Translations under genes and position numbers: made by a program
In this document: positions 1-7,074 of the stretch, piece after piece
Position numbering within the stretch: the first letter of the stretch is position 1
How the letters are laid out: the number at the start of each line of letters is the position of its first letter
DNA from: Betaproteobacteria bacterium
GTDB lineage: Bacteria; Pseudomonadota; Gammaproteobacteria; Burkholderiales; Burkholderiaceae_C
DNA: 30,312 bases
Assembly (NCBI GenBank): GCA_947448675.1
Contig: CANFOR010000007.1
Span: forward strand, 1-30,312
Direction: 5' to 3'
Notes under the pieces: generated by a model
Databases searched by the model: none
Told to the model about the DNA's origin: nothing
What the model saw: only the letters and a program-made list of their open reading frames with translations

Positions 1-752
1 ACCCGCTTCAACATGGGCGTGCTGCTCAAAGACTTGATGGCCCAAGGTGCCGACACCATTGGCGACGCCACGCAGGCCCACATGGTGGCGATCGACGCTC
101 GCGCCCCGCTTTATGACGGTGGCATTTTCATCCGGGTGGACTGCGTCTCGCTGGGCGCTTTTGCGACGAAGGCGAAGACTTTTGGCCCAAGCGCTACGCC
201 ATTTGGGGCCGCTTGGTGGCGCAGCAGCCGGGGCAGGTGGGCTACTCGATCACCGACGCCAAGGCCGTGGGCCGCTTCATGCCGCCGGTGTTTGCGGGCA
301 GCAAGGCAGGCAGCTTGCCCGAGCTGGCGCGCATGCTGGGTTTGGACGAGACGGCTTTGTTGGCCACGGTGAACCAGTACAACGCCGCTTGCCGAGCGGG
401 CACATTCGACCACGCCGTGCTCGACGACTGCCACACCGAGGGCTTGCAGCCCGCCAAAACCCACTGGGCCCTGCCCATCGACACCGCACCTTTTTACGGC
501 TACGCGCTGCAACCCGGTGTGACCTTTACCTACCTGGGCACCAAGGTTGACGCACAAGCCCGCGTACACTTTGGCGGCCAGTCCAGTAGCAACCTGTTTG
601 CGGCGGGCGAGATCATGGCGGGCAATGTGCTGGGCCAAGGCTACACCGCTGGGGTGGGCATGAGCATTGGCACGGCGTTTGGCCGCATCGCTGGTGCGCA
701 AGCCGCCTCGGCGGCTGCAAAAAATGGCAATTTAGCCTCTAAAAGCGCATAA
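1..752 (+). pseudogene. tcuA: Tricarballylate dehydrogenase TcuA, 3' part, frameshifted
   Basis: This is the C-terminal part of an FAD-dependent fumarate-reductase-type flavoprotein that oxidises tricarballylate to cis-aconitate; the 5' end lies before the window. Reading is in frame 1 from base 1 (TRFNMGVLLKDLMAQGADT...) to about base 156. From about 156 the homologous protein continues in frame 3 (RFCDEGEDFWPKRYAIWGRL...) to the TAA at 750-752. At the switch, the family's usual segment between DCVSLG and RFYDEGEDF, roughly eight residues, is missing, so a small out-of-frame deletion around 150-158 fits best. The C-terminal flavoprotein motif (LFAAGEIMAGNVLGQGYTAG) is intact. tcuB follows at once. 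A sequencing or assembly error is the main alternative. The last nine or so codons come from repeat copy A. Confidence 0.8.
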
Positions 753-783
753 ACAGTGCGTACAAAGCTACTAAAAATATAGC
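726..783 (-). repeat. Comamonad-type AT-rich interspersed repeat, copy A
   Basis: A 58-bp element read on the minus strand, starting GCTATA at 783 and ending TTGCC at 726. Without gaps it matches copy D in lysR at about 41 of 58 positions. It supplies the last codons and stop of tcuA and fills the whole gap up to the tcuB ATG at 784. As a result tcuB has no visible Shine-Dalgarno sequence. Confidence 0.75.
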
Positions 784-1917
784 ATGAGCACCCTGGCACT
801 GAACCAATTGATTCGCCAAGCCGAGGCCGAAGTAGCACGCCAAATGCAAGTGTGCAACGCCTGCCGCTACTGCGAGGGTTACTGCGCGGTCTTTCCGGCT
901 ATGGCGCGACGCTTAGAATTTGGCCCGACCGACGTGCACTACCTGGCCAACTTGTGCCATAACTGCGGCGCGTGTTTGCACGCCTGCCAGTATGCGCCGC
1001 CGCACGAGTTTGCCATCAACGTGCCGCAAGCCATGGCCCAGGTACGCGGCCAAACCTATGCTGCCTACGCTTGGCCGCCCCAACTGGGCGCGCTCTACCA
1101 GCGGCAGGGTCTGTGGTTGGCCATGGCACTGGCCTGGTGTTTGAGCTTGTTTTTGGTCTTGGCCATTGCGCTCAAGGGCTCGCTCTGGCATGCGCCCTTG
1201 GCCGGGAATTTTTACGCCATCTTTCCGCACAACTTGCTGCTGGCTTTGTTTGCGCCAGTGTTCTTGTTTGTGCTTTTGGCCCTGGGGCTGGGAGTGCGCA
1301 ATTTTTGGCGCGACATTGCACCCGGGCAAGCCCAGCCCGGCAGTGCCGCACTGCGCGAAGCCACCCTTAGCGCGCTCAGTTTGCAATACCTCGGCGGTGG
1401 CCACGGCCAGGGCTGCGCCAATGCCAACGACGCGCCCACGCTGTGGCGCAGGCGCTTGCACCACGCCACGATGTACGGTTTTGCGCTGTGCTTTGCCGCG
1501 ACCTGCGTGGCCACGCTCTACCACTACGTGCTGGGCCTGCACGCGCCCTATGCGCTGCTGAGCCTGCCGGTGCTCTTGGGCAGCGTGGGCGGCCTGGGTT
1601 TGCTGCTCGGCCCCGCAGGTTTGCTCTGGCTCAACCTGCGGCGCGATCCCGCCCAAGGCGACCCAACGCAAAAGCCCATGGACCGCGGCTTTATCGCTCT
1701 GCTGCTGCTCACCAGCATCAGCGGCCTGGCACTCTTGGCCCTGCGCGCCAGCAGCGCCATGGGATTGGTGCTGGCCTTGCATTTGGGCGTGGTGATGGCC
1801 CTGTTTTTAACCCTGCCCTATGGCAAGTTTGCGCACGGCGTGTACCGCTGCGCGGCTTTGCTGAAGTGGGCCATTGAAAAGCGCCAACCCAGCCGCCTGC
1901 GCTTGGGCGACGCGTAG
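784..1917 (+). CDS. tcuB: Tricarballylate utilization protein TcuB (Fe-S/heme membrane electron transfer)
   Basis: A 377-residue membrane protein that reoxidises the FADH2 of TcuA and passes electrons to the quinone pool. The N-terminus carries two ferredoxin-type cysteine sets, C24xxC27xxC30xxxC34 and C58xxC61xxC64xxxC68, fitting two 4Fe-4S clusters. The rest is hydrophobic with about six membrane segments (from around residues 110, 145, 230, 255, 300 and 325) and has His residues suitable for b-type heme, as in the TcuB/CitB family. Length fits the family. The ATG directly abuts repeat copy A. If tcuA is truly broken, TcuB has lost its partner unless another tcuA copy exists. modB begins 22 bases downstream, so co-transcription is possible. 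Confidence 0.9.
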   Translation: MSTLALNQLIRQAEAEVARQMQVCNACRYCEGYCAVFPAMARRLEFGPTDVHYLANLCHNCGACLHACQYAPPHEFAINVPQAMAQVRGQTYAAYAWPPQLGALYQRQGLWLAMALAWCLSLFLVLAIALKGSLWHAPLAGNFYAIFPHNLLLALFAPVFLFVLLALGLGVRNFWRDIAPGQAQPGSAALREATLSALSLQYLGGGHGQGCANANDAPTLWRRRLHHATMYGFALCFAATCVATLYHYVLGLHAPYALLSLPVLLGSVGGLGLLLGPAGLLWLNLRRDPAQGDPTQKPMDRGFIALLLLTSISGLALLALRASSAMGLVLALHLGVVMALFLTLPYGKFAHGVYRCAALLKWAIEKRQPSRLRLGDA

Positions 1918-1939
1918 TTGCCGCCCGCATAATCGCCGC

Positions 1940-2608
1940 ATGGACTGGCAAGCTGCTCGCGTATCCCTTAGCCTGGCTGTGCTCACAGCGGGCCTGCTAT
2001 TGCTGCCCGGCTTGTTTTTGGCGCGCTGGTTGGCGCACACCCGCTGGTGGGGCAAGCCCGTGGTCGAGGCCTTGCTCATGCTGCCCCTGCTCTTGCCGCC
2101 CACGGTGATTGGTTTTTACCTGCTGCTCAGCCTGGGCCAAGGTGCGCCGCTGGGTGCTTGGCTGGCGACCCATTTCCATCTGCGCCTGGTGTTCAGTTTT
2201 GCGGGGTTGCTGCTGGCCAGTGTATTGCTCAACCTGCCTTTTATGGTGCAGCCGTTGCAGCGCGCTTTTGCGGGCATTCCGCAGTCTTTGCGCGAGGCGG
2301 CGTGGGTTTCGGGCCTGTCGCATGGCCAAACCCTGTGGCGCATCGAGCTGCCCCTGGCCTGGCCCGGCCTGCTGGCGGGTTTGGCATTAACGGCGGCGCA
2401 TACCCTGGGCGAGTTTGGCGTGGTGCTGATGCTGGGCGGCTCCATCCCCGGCGAAACGCGCACCCTGAGCATTGCCATTTACGACCGTGTGCAGGCCTTT
2501 GACATGGCCAGTGCCCAGGCCATGTCTTTGGTTTTGCTCGGCCTGGCAGTGGCTGCGCTGGCCTTGGTGTTTGCCTTTGACCGCCAGCGCGCGCTACAAG
2601 AAAGATAG
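1940..2608 (+). CDS. modB: Molybdate ABC transporter permease ModB
   Basis: A 222-residue inner-membrane permease of the CysT/ModB type, the usual ModB size. About five membrane segments are visible. The EAA loop that contacts the ATPase is present (SLREAAWVSG..., near residues 117-130), and the C-terminal region HTLGEFGVVLMLGGSIPGET is typical of molybdate permeases. The ATG at 1940 gives the expected N-terminus; an in-frame ATG at 1874 would overlap tcuB by 44 bases and add 22 polar residues. The TAG stop (2606-2608) lies inside repeat copy G. modC follows after 6 to 12 bases. No periplasmic binding protein (modA) is in the window. Confidence 0.9.
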   Translation: MDWQAARVSLSLAVLTAGLLLLPGLFLARWLAHTRWWGKPVVEALLMLPLLLPPTVIGFYLLLSLGQGAPLGAWLATHFHLRLVFSFAGLLLASVLLNLPFMVQPLQRAFAGIPQSLREAAWVSGLSHGQTLWRIELPLAWPGLLAGLALTAAHTLGEFGVVLMLGGSIPGETRTLSIAIYDRVQAFDMASAQAMSLVLLGLAVAALALVFAFDRQRALQER

Positions 2609-2620
2609 CTGCCTGTGCCC
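2593..2620 (+). repeat. AT-rich interspersed repeat, partial copy G
   Basis: Partial element at the modB/modC junction. It starts GCTACAAG and has the TAGCTGC core followed by CTGTGC, matching the first half of copies B, D and E. It supplies the modB stop codon and the spacer before modC. The 3' half of the element is not recognisable. Confidence 0.45.
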
Positions 2621-3865
2621 ATGGATACTGGTTCTTTGGCGGTTTCTCTGCACAGCAGCGGGCCAGTGCGCTTGGCCGCAGAGTTCGACTGCGCCGCTGG
2701 CGAGCTGCTGGCTTTGGTGGGCCCCTCGGGCAGTGGCAAAAGCAGTTTGCTGCGCGCTGTGGCGGGCTTGTTGCCACACGGCAATCTGCGGGGCAGCGTC
2801 ACGGTGGGAGGGCAGGCCTGGTTCGACAGCGCGCGCGGCATTGCTCTGCCGCCGCAGCAGCGCAAAGTCGGTTTGGTGTTCCAAAGCTATGCGTTGTTTC
2901 CACACCTGAATGCTATAAAAAACGTAGCTGTCGCCGCACACCCAGCGTGGCTTGTGGCCGATTTTGCCTTGCTTTTTGCACGCTTGGGCCTGGCCGATTT
3001 GGCGCTGCGCAAACCCGCGCAACTTTCGGGTGGCCAGCAGCAGCGCGTGGCCTTGGCGCGGGCCGTAGTGCGCTTGGGGCCTCCGGGGAGCGTGTTGGGG
3101 AGCGCGCAGGCCAGTGAACTCGGCAGCGAGCCCAGCAAGGCCAAGCAACCCATGCCGCAAAGCCCTAGTGTGCTGCTGCTCGACGAGCCCTTTTCAGCGG
3201 TAGACGCGCCGACCCGGCAGACCCTGTACCGCGAGCTGGCCAGCCTGCGCCAGAGTCTGGCCGTGCCCATGGTGCTGGTTACGCACGACCTGCACGAGGC
3301 GCGGCGTTTGGCCGACCGCGTGGTGATTGTCGACGGCGGCGCCAGCCTGCAAAGCGGCACGCCCCAGCATGTGTTTGGCAGCCCGCGCAATGCCCGCGTG
3401 GCCGAGCTGGTGGGCATTCAAAACCATTTTGCGGGCCGCTTTGAAAAGCACACCGAGGGTTGGGGTTGGCTACACTGGGGCAGCGGCGTGGGCGCGGTGC
3501 GGTTGCAGGTGGTGGACAAAAATAAATTGGCCCATGGAGCGAGCGTGACCTGGGTGGTAGCGGGCGAGTTGCTCGAGCTGCACGCTGAGCCCGTTGACGC
3601 AGGAGACGCAGCCAACACGCTGGGCAGCGTTCTGCCCAGCAACACCTTGCGCTGCCAGTTGCGCGAAGCGCTGAGCTTGGGGGAGGTGAGCCTGTGCACC
3701 CTGGTGCCCCAGGGCTTGCCACAAGAATGCATTACGCTGAATGTGGCCACGGCGCAATTGCGCGCCTTGCACTTGGAAAAAGGGTCTTGGCTGTGCTTAG
3801 GGCTGCCACCGCACAGCGTGCACATCATGCCCTTGCGCGAGGGCCCGATGGCCGGGGCAATTTAG
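2621..3865 (+). CDS. modC: Molybdate ABC transporter ATP-binding protein ModC, with insertions
   Basis: ATPase subunit powering molybdate import with ModB. Visible in order: Walker A GPSGSGKSS (about residue 35), Q-loop in VFQSYALFPH, signature LSGGQQQRVALARA, Walker B VLLLDEPFSAVD, H-loop VLVTHD, and a C-terminal TOBE/Mop-like molybdate-binding domain from about residue 265. At about 414 residues it is longer than usual (about 350). One extra segment lies between signature and Walker B (about residues 149-184, Gly/Ser/Pro/Lys-rich). Another variant stretch just after FPH (about 98-116) is encoded by repeat copy B. Start: ATG 2621, or GTG 2615 in frame; neither has a clear ribosome site. The last bases overlap the oppositely oriented small gene at 3862-4005. 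Confidence 0.88.
   Translation: MDTGSLAVSLHSSGPVRLAAEFDCAAGELLALVGPSGSGKSSLLRAVAGLLPHGNLRGSVTVGGQAWFDSARGIALPPQQRKVGLVFQSYALFPHLNAIKNVAVAAHPAWLVADFALLFARLGLADLALRKPAQLSGGQQQRVALARAVVRLGPPGSVLGSAQASELGSEPSKAKQPMPQSPSVLLLDEPFSAVDAPTRQTLYRELASLRQSLAVPMVLVTHDLHEARRLADRVVIVDGGASLQSGTPQHVFGSPRNARVAELVGIQNHFAGRFEKHTEGWGWLHWGSGVGAVRLQVVDKNKLAHGASVTWVVAGELLELHAEPVDAGDAANTLGSVLPSNTLRCQLREALSLGEVSLCTLVPQGLPQECITLNVATAQLRALHLEKGSWLCLGLPPHSVHIMPLREGPMAGAI
2912..2968 (+). repeat. AT-rich interspersed repeat, copy B (inside modC)
   Basis: A 57-bp match to copy E, about 37 identical positions without gaps, with GCTATAAAA, TAGCTG and CGCAC conserved in register. It is read through in modC as AIKNVAVAAHPAW and on. 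The local AT-rich codons differ from the rest of modC. Confidence 0.6.
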
Positions 3866-4005
3866 GCCATTGACACCGCGATGAAGGCCAACAAAAACAT
3901 CAGCACACCGCCGACCAAGGGCAACACAATGGGCATCAGGGGCACGATGTCATCGACCGGGTCGTGGGCAACGGGTACTGGGGGCGCGGAGTGGGGGGCA
4001 GACAT
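3862..4005 (-). CDS. Small single-span membrane protein, 47 residues
   Basis: Not a named family to me. The minus strand reads from ATG at 4005-4003 to TAA at 3864-3862. The N-terminal half is Pro/His/Ala-rich and acidic (MSAPHSAPPVPVAHDPVDDI). It is followed by one hydrophobic span of about 25 residues (VPLMPIVLPLVGGVLMFLLAFIAVSMA) running to the C-terminus. An AGGAA sits five bases before the ATG, a good ribosome site. It faces modC tail to tail and shares four bases with the modC end. The composition resembles small accessory subunits of membrane complexes, but that is a guess. The plus-strand reading of this interval is far less protein-like. Confidence 0.6.
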   Translation of the reverse strand: MSAPHSAPPVPVAHDPVDDIVPLMPIVLPLVGGVLMFLLAFIAVSMA

Positions 4006-4123
4006 GTCAATTCCTGTAAAGCTAGGGTCTTGTGTGCATTTTACCCGGCAAAACCTTGGTAAACGCGCTTAGTATCGCGCCCATGGCCGCTCGCTTGGTG
4101 GCCGGGTTCACAAAAGGATGGCT

Positions 4124-4582
4124 ATGAACACCCGTTTTACGCTTGGAATGTCGGCTGCCGCAGTGTTGGCGGCGCTCTTGTCAGCTTGCGCCGCTACCGG
4201 CCCAGGCAGCCCCTCGGCCCGCCCCGTGCTCTACCCCAATGCCACATTGACCCGCGTGGGCGAGGCCCAGGGCCGCGCCCAAGTCGATGCCTGCATGGCC
4301 CAGGCCGAAACGGCGGGCCTCACGCCAGACGAAAAGAACAACGCCGTAGGGCGCGGTGCAGCCCAAGGAGCGGTAACGGCTGGTGTGATGGGTGCCGTGG
4401 GTGCCCTGATATCGGGTGGCGGTATTGAAGGCATGGTGCGCTCGGGTGCAGGCGGCGCGGCTATTGGCGGTGCCGTAGGCGGCGCGGCCAATAGCATGAA
4501 CGAGCGCGCCAGCGCGACCTTTCGTACCTATGTGCACCGCTGCTTGAGCGACAAGGGCTTTGAGGTGATTGGCTGGAACTAA
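4124..4582 (+). CDS. Glycine-zipper lipoprotein
   Basis: A 152-residue predicted outer-membrane or periplasmic lipoprotein. The signal peptide (MNTRFTLGMSAAAVLAALLSAC) ends in the lipobox LSAC, with Cys22 as lipidation site. Residues about 80-125 form a glycine-zipper stretch rich in GxxxG-like patterns (GAVTAGVMGAVGALISGGG..., GAGGAAIGGAVGGAAN), as in envelope glycine-zipper families. The C-terminus has a second Cys (YVHRCLSDKGFEVIGWN), a motif common in small lipoproteins of this group. ATG 4124 is preferred over ATG 4118 because the AAAAGG ribosome site at 4112-4117 is correctly spaced only from 4124. The gene lies 109 bases before the AAA+ gene; a functional link is not shown. Confidence 0.8.
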   Translation: MNTRFTLGMSAAAVLAALLSACAATGPGSPSARPVLYPNATLTRVGEAQGRAQVDACMAQAETAGLTPDEKNNAVGRGAAQGAVTAGVMGAVGALISGGGIEGMVRSGAGGAAIGGAVGGAANSMNERASATFRTYVHRCLSDKGFEVIGWN

Positions 4583-4591
4583 TGCCGCTTT

Positions 4592-4616
4592 TTGCGCTTT
4601 GTGTCGCATAGCGCAA
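4592..4616 (+). terminator. Weak stem-loop after the lipoprotein gene
   Basis: TTGCGC (4592-4597) pairs with GCGCAA (4611-4616) around a 13-base loop. There is no T-run after it, so it is a weak candidate for an attenuating or terminating hairpin before the AAA+ gene. Confidence 0.25.
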
Positions 4617-4691
4617 GCAGAGCAAACGAAAGTGGTCTTCCCCTAGGCTTGGTTCCGCGTTAAGGTAGTACCACGCATGGAGGTACGCCCT

Positions 4692-7022
4692 ATGGTTAAG
4701 CGCTCTCTCGAATCGCCACTCTTGCTCTCGGCCGGCTTGCACGACGCACCGGTGCTCGATCTGATGTGTTCGCACTTGGTACTCACCCTGGCCATGCGCC
4801 AAGGCGGCAAGTTCAATGTGCGGCGCGACGTGAACAGCATGCTAGCGCTGGCGGGCCGCCACCTGGTGTGGCCGCTGCCAGTGCTGCAGCGCCTGCGCGC
4901 GTATTTGCAGCGCCGCTGCGCAGAGAACGAACTGTGGCGCGGCCAGGAGGCCTTAGACACCCAGGCTTTTCTAGAACGCTACGGAGCATGGCGCGGCCCC
5001 TATGAAGAGGGCACGCTGTTTTTTCACCTCGACGAATACGCCAAAGACCAGCCCAAAGACTTGCTGAGCTTGCTGACCGTCACCGCCGAGTGGCTGACCC
5101 AAGCGCTGAAAAAACAAAACACCTTGGTCGAGAAAAACATCGACGCGCTGGCAGGCCTGCTGCAGCTCAACCGCGCTGAGCGGGCTCTGCTGCTCTATGG
5201 CACCTTGGCGCGCTACCAGCGCGACCTGCGCAGCATGTTGGTTGAATTCAAAGTGAGCAATGCGCCCGAGGCTTATGCGGCCATTGCCGATGTGGCGGGC
5301 GTCAAGGCCAGCGAGGTGGCCGAAGCCCTGCGCGCAGGCTCGCGCCTGGAGCGCATTGGCATGGTGGAAAACTTAATTTCCGAGCACAACATCACCGACC
5401 TGGCCGACCTGATGAAGGTCAGCGAAAAGCTGCCCCCGGTGCTCATGCGCGAGTACGTTGACGAAAACGAACTCATGGCCGTGTTCACCCGGCCCGCTAG
5501 CAAAACCGAACTGGCCGCGAACGACTTTGGCTTTATTGCCGACGATGTGCAGGTGCTGTGCAGCCTGTTGCGCAATGCGGTGCACAGCAAAGCCCAGGGC
5601 GTGAACGTGCTGCTCTACGGCCCACCCGGCACCGGTAAAACCGAGTTGGCCAAGGTGGTGGCGCAGGCCAGTGGTCTCGATTTGTTTGAGGTGGAATACG
5701 CGGACCGCGACGGCAACTCGCTCTCGGGCCGCGACCGCTACCGTTCGCTGCAAATTGCGCAGGTCTTCCTCAAGGGCGCGCCGCAAGCCGCGCTCTTGTT
5801 TGACGAAGTAGAAGACGTGTTCCCACCCATCAGCGTAGACGCCGCGGGCTTGATGGCGCGGCAAGAGCAGCAGGCCCTGAGCGCAGCGGTCAGCCACTCG
5901 GTCAATGGCAAGGCCTGGGTCAACCAAATTCTGGAAGGCAACACCGTGCCGACGATTTGGGTGACCAACCGCATCGAGCAGATTGACCCGGCATTCCGCC
6001 GCCGCTTTGCCTACCACCTGGAGCTGAAAAGCCCACCCCCCGGAGCGCGTGAGCAGTTGGTGCGCAGGACGTTGGAGGGCGTGCCCATCAGCGACGGCTT
6101 TATGGCCAAGCTAACCGAGCGCAAGGGCCTGACGCCCGCGCAAATCCGCACCGCGGTGCGCTTTGCCACCCTGGCGCAAGACGCCACAGCGCCAGCGGAT
6201 GCGGCGAACATGCTGGGCCTAGAGAGCCTGATGGAGCGCCAATTGCAGCATGCCGACTCGGCCCTGGGCACGCGCAACGGCAACCACAAGCAGCGCCTGC
6301 AGGTCACCACCTATGACCTGTCAATGCTCAACGTCGAGAGCCGCTTTGAGATTCCGCGCATTGTGGACGCGCTCAAGGCGCGTGGCCACGGCACCCTGTG
6401 CTTTTACGGCGCGCCCGGCACGGGTAAAACCGCCTTGGGTGAACACATTGCGCGGGCGCTAGAGCGTCCCCTGATCGTCAAACAAGCCAGTGACTTGATG
6501 AGCAAATTTGTCGGTGAAACCGAGCAAAAAATGGCCGCCATGTTCCACGAGGCAGAGCTAGAAAAAGCCGTGCTCTTGCTTGACGAAGCCGACAGCTTTT
6601 TGCAAGACCGGCGCGGTGCCCAGCGCAGCTATGAGGTGACCGAAGTGAACGAAATGTTGCAAGGCATGGAGCGCTTTGGCGGCATTTTTATTTGCACCAC
6701 CAATTTGCTCGACCGTCTCGATCAGGCGGCACTGCGGCGTTTTAGCTTCAAGATCCAATTCAAACCACTCACGGCCGTGCAGCGCGAAAAAATGTTCGTC
6801 ACAGAGGCTTTAGCGGGCAAAGCCGACTTGCTGAGCGCAGCGCATGCCGCGCGCTTGGCCAAGTTAGAGCAAATTTGTCCGGGTGATTTTGCCGCCGTGA
6901 AGCGCCAAGTAGAAATATTGGCCAGTGAGTTTTCTGCCGAAGAGTTTTTAGATCAGCTCGAGGCCGAACACCGCATTAAACCCGAGGTGCGCGAAGCGCG
7001 TTCGATGGGCTTTGTGCAGTAG
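4692..7022 (+). CDS. Tandem AAA+ ATPase, about 776 residues, function unknown
   Basis: Large cytoplasmic protein with an alpha-helical N-terminal part (about 300 residues) and two AAA+ modules. Module 1: Walker A GPPGTGKT near residue 311, Walker B ALLFDEVEDVF near 368, sensor-like WVTNR and arginine finger FRRRF near 437. Module 2: Walker A GAPGTGKT near 573, Walker B VLLLDEADSF near 627, sensor CTTN and arginine finger LRRF near 680. Both modules look catalytically intact, so a double-ring remodeling ATPase (in the general sense of Cdc48/ClpB) is plausible. I cannot assign a named family, and no protease domain is present. ATG 4692 is chosen because GGAGGT at 4679-4684 is seven bases upstream; ATG 4677 would sit before that site. 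Confidence 0.8.
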   Translation: MVKRSLESPLLLSAGLHDAPVLDLMCSHLVLTLAMRQGGKFNVRRDVNSMLALAGRHLVWPLPVLQRLRAYLQRRCAENELWRGQEALDTQAFLERYGAWRGPYEEGTLFFHLDEYAKDQPKDLLSLLTVTAEWLTQALKKQNTLVEKNIDALAGLLQLNRAERALLLYGTLARYQRDLRSMLVEFKVSNAPEAYAAIADVAGVKASEVAEALRAGSRLERIGMVENLISEHNITDLADLMKVSEKLPPVLMREYVDENELMAVFTRPASKTELAANDFGFIADDVQVLCSLLRNAVHSKAQGVNVLLYGPPGTGKTELAKVVAQASGLDLFEVEYADRDGNSLSGRDRYRSLQIAQVFLKGAPQAALLFDEVEDVFPPISVDAAGLMARQEQQALSAAVSHSVNGKAWVNQILEGNTVPTIWVTNRIEQIDPAFRRRFAYHLELKSPPPGAREQLVRRTLEGVPISDGFMAKLTERKGLTPAQIRTAVRFATLAQDATAPADAANMLGLESLMERQLQHADSALGTRNGNHKQRLQVTTYDLSMLNVESRFEIPRIVDALKARGHGTLCFYGAPGTGKTALGEHIARALERPLIVKQASDLMSKFVGETEQKMAAMFHEAELEKAVLLLDEADSFLQDRRGAQRSYEVTEVNEMLQGMERFGGIFICTTNLLDRLDQAALRRFSFKIQFKPLTAVQREKMFVTEALAGKADLLSAAHAARLAKLEQICPGDFAAVKRQVEILASEFSAEEFLDQLEAEHRIKPEVREARSMGFVQ

Positions 7023-7026
7023 GCGA

Positions 7027-7052
7027 GCGCTGAAACACAGGCACTTCAGCGC
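7027..7052. terminator. Bidirectional stem-loop between the convergent AAA+ gene and purC
   Basis: GCGCTGAA (7027-7034) pairs perfectly with TTCAGCGC (7045-7052) around a 10-base loop. It lies in the 52-base gap between two converging genes, where a shared terminator is expected. There is no clear T-run on either side. Confidence 0.5.
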
Positions 7053-7074
7053 GGAGGTCGAGAATGCCCAGAGC

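Noticed and set aside
3881..4072. Plus-strand open frame of 63 codons between modC and the lipoprotein
   Set aside because: It is the shadow of the minus-strand membrane protein, has a low-complexity sequence and no ribosome site.
4006..4117. Promoter for the lipoprotein gene
   Set aside because: No pair of -35 and -10 elements with acceptable spacing could be found by eye.
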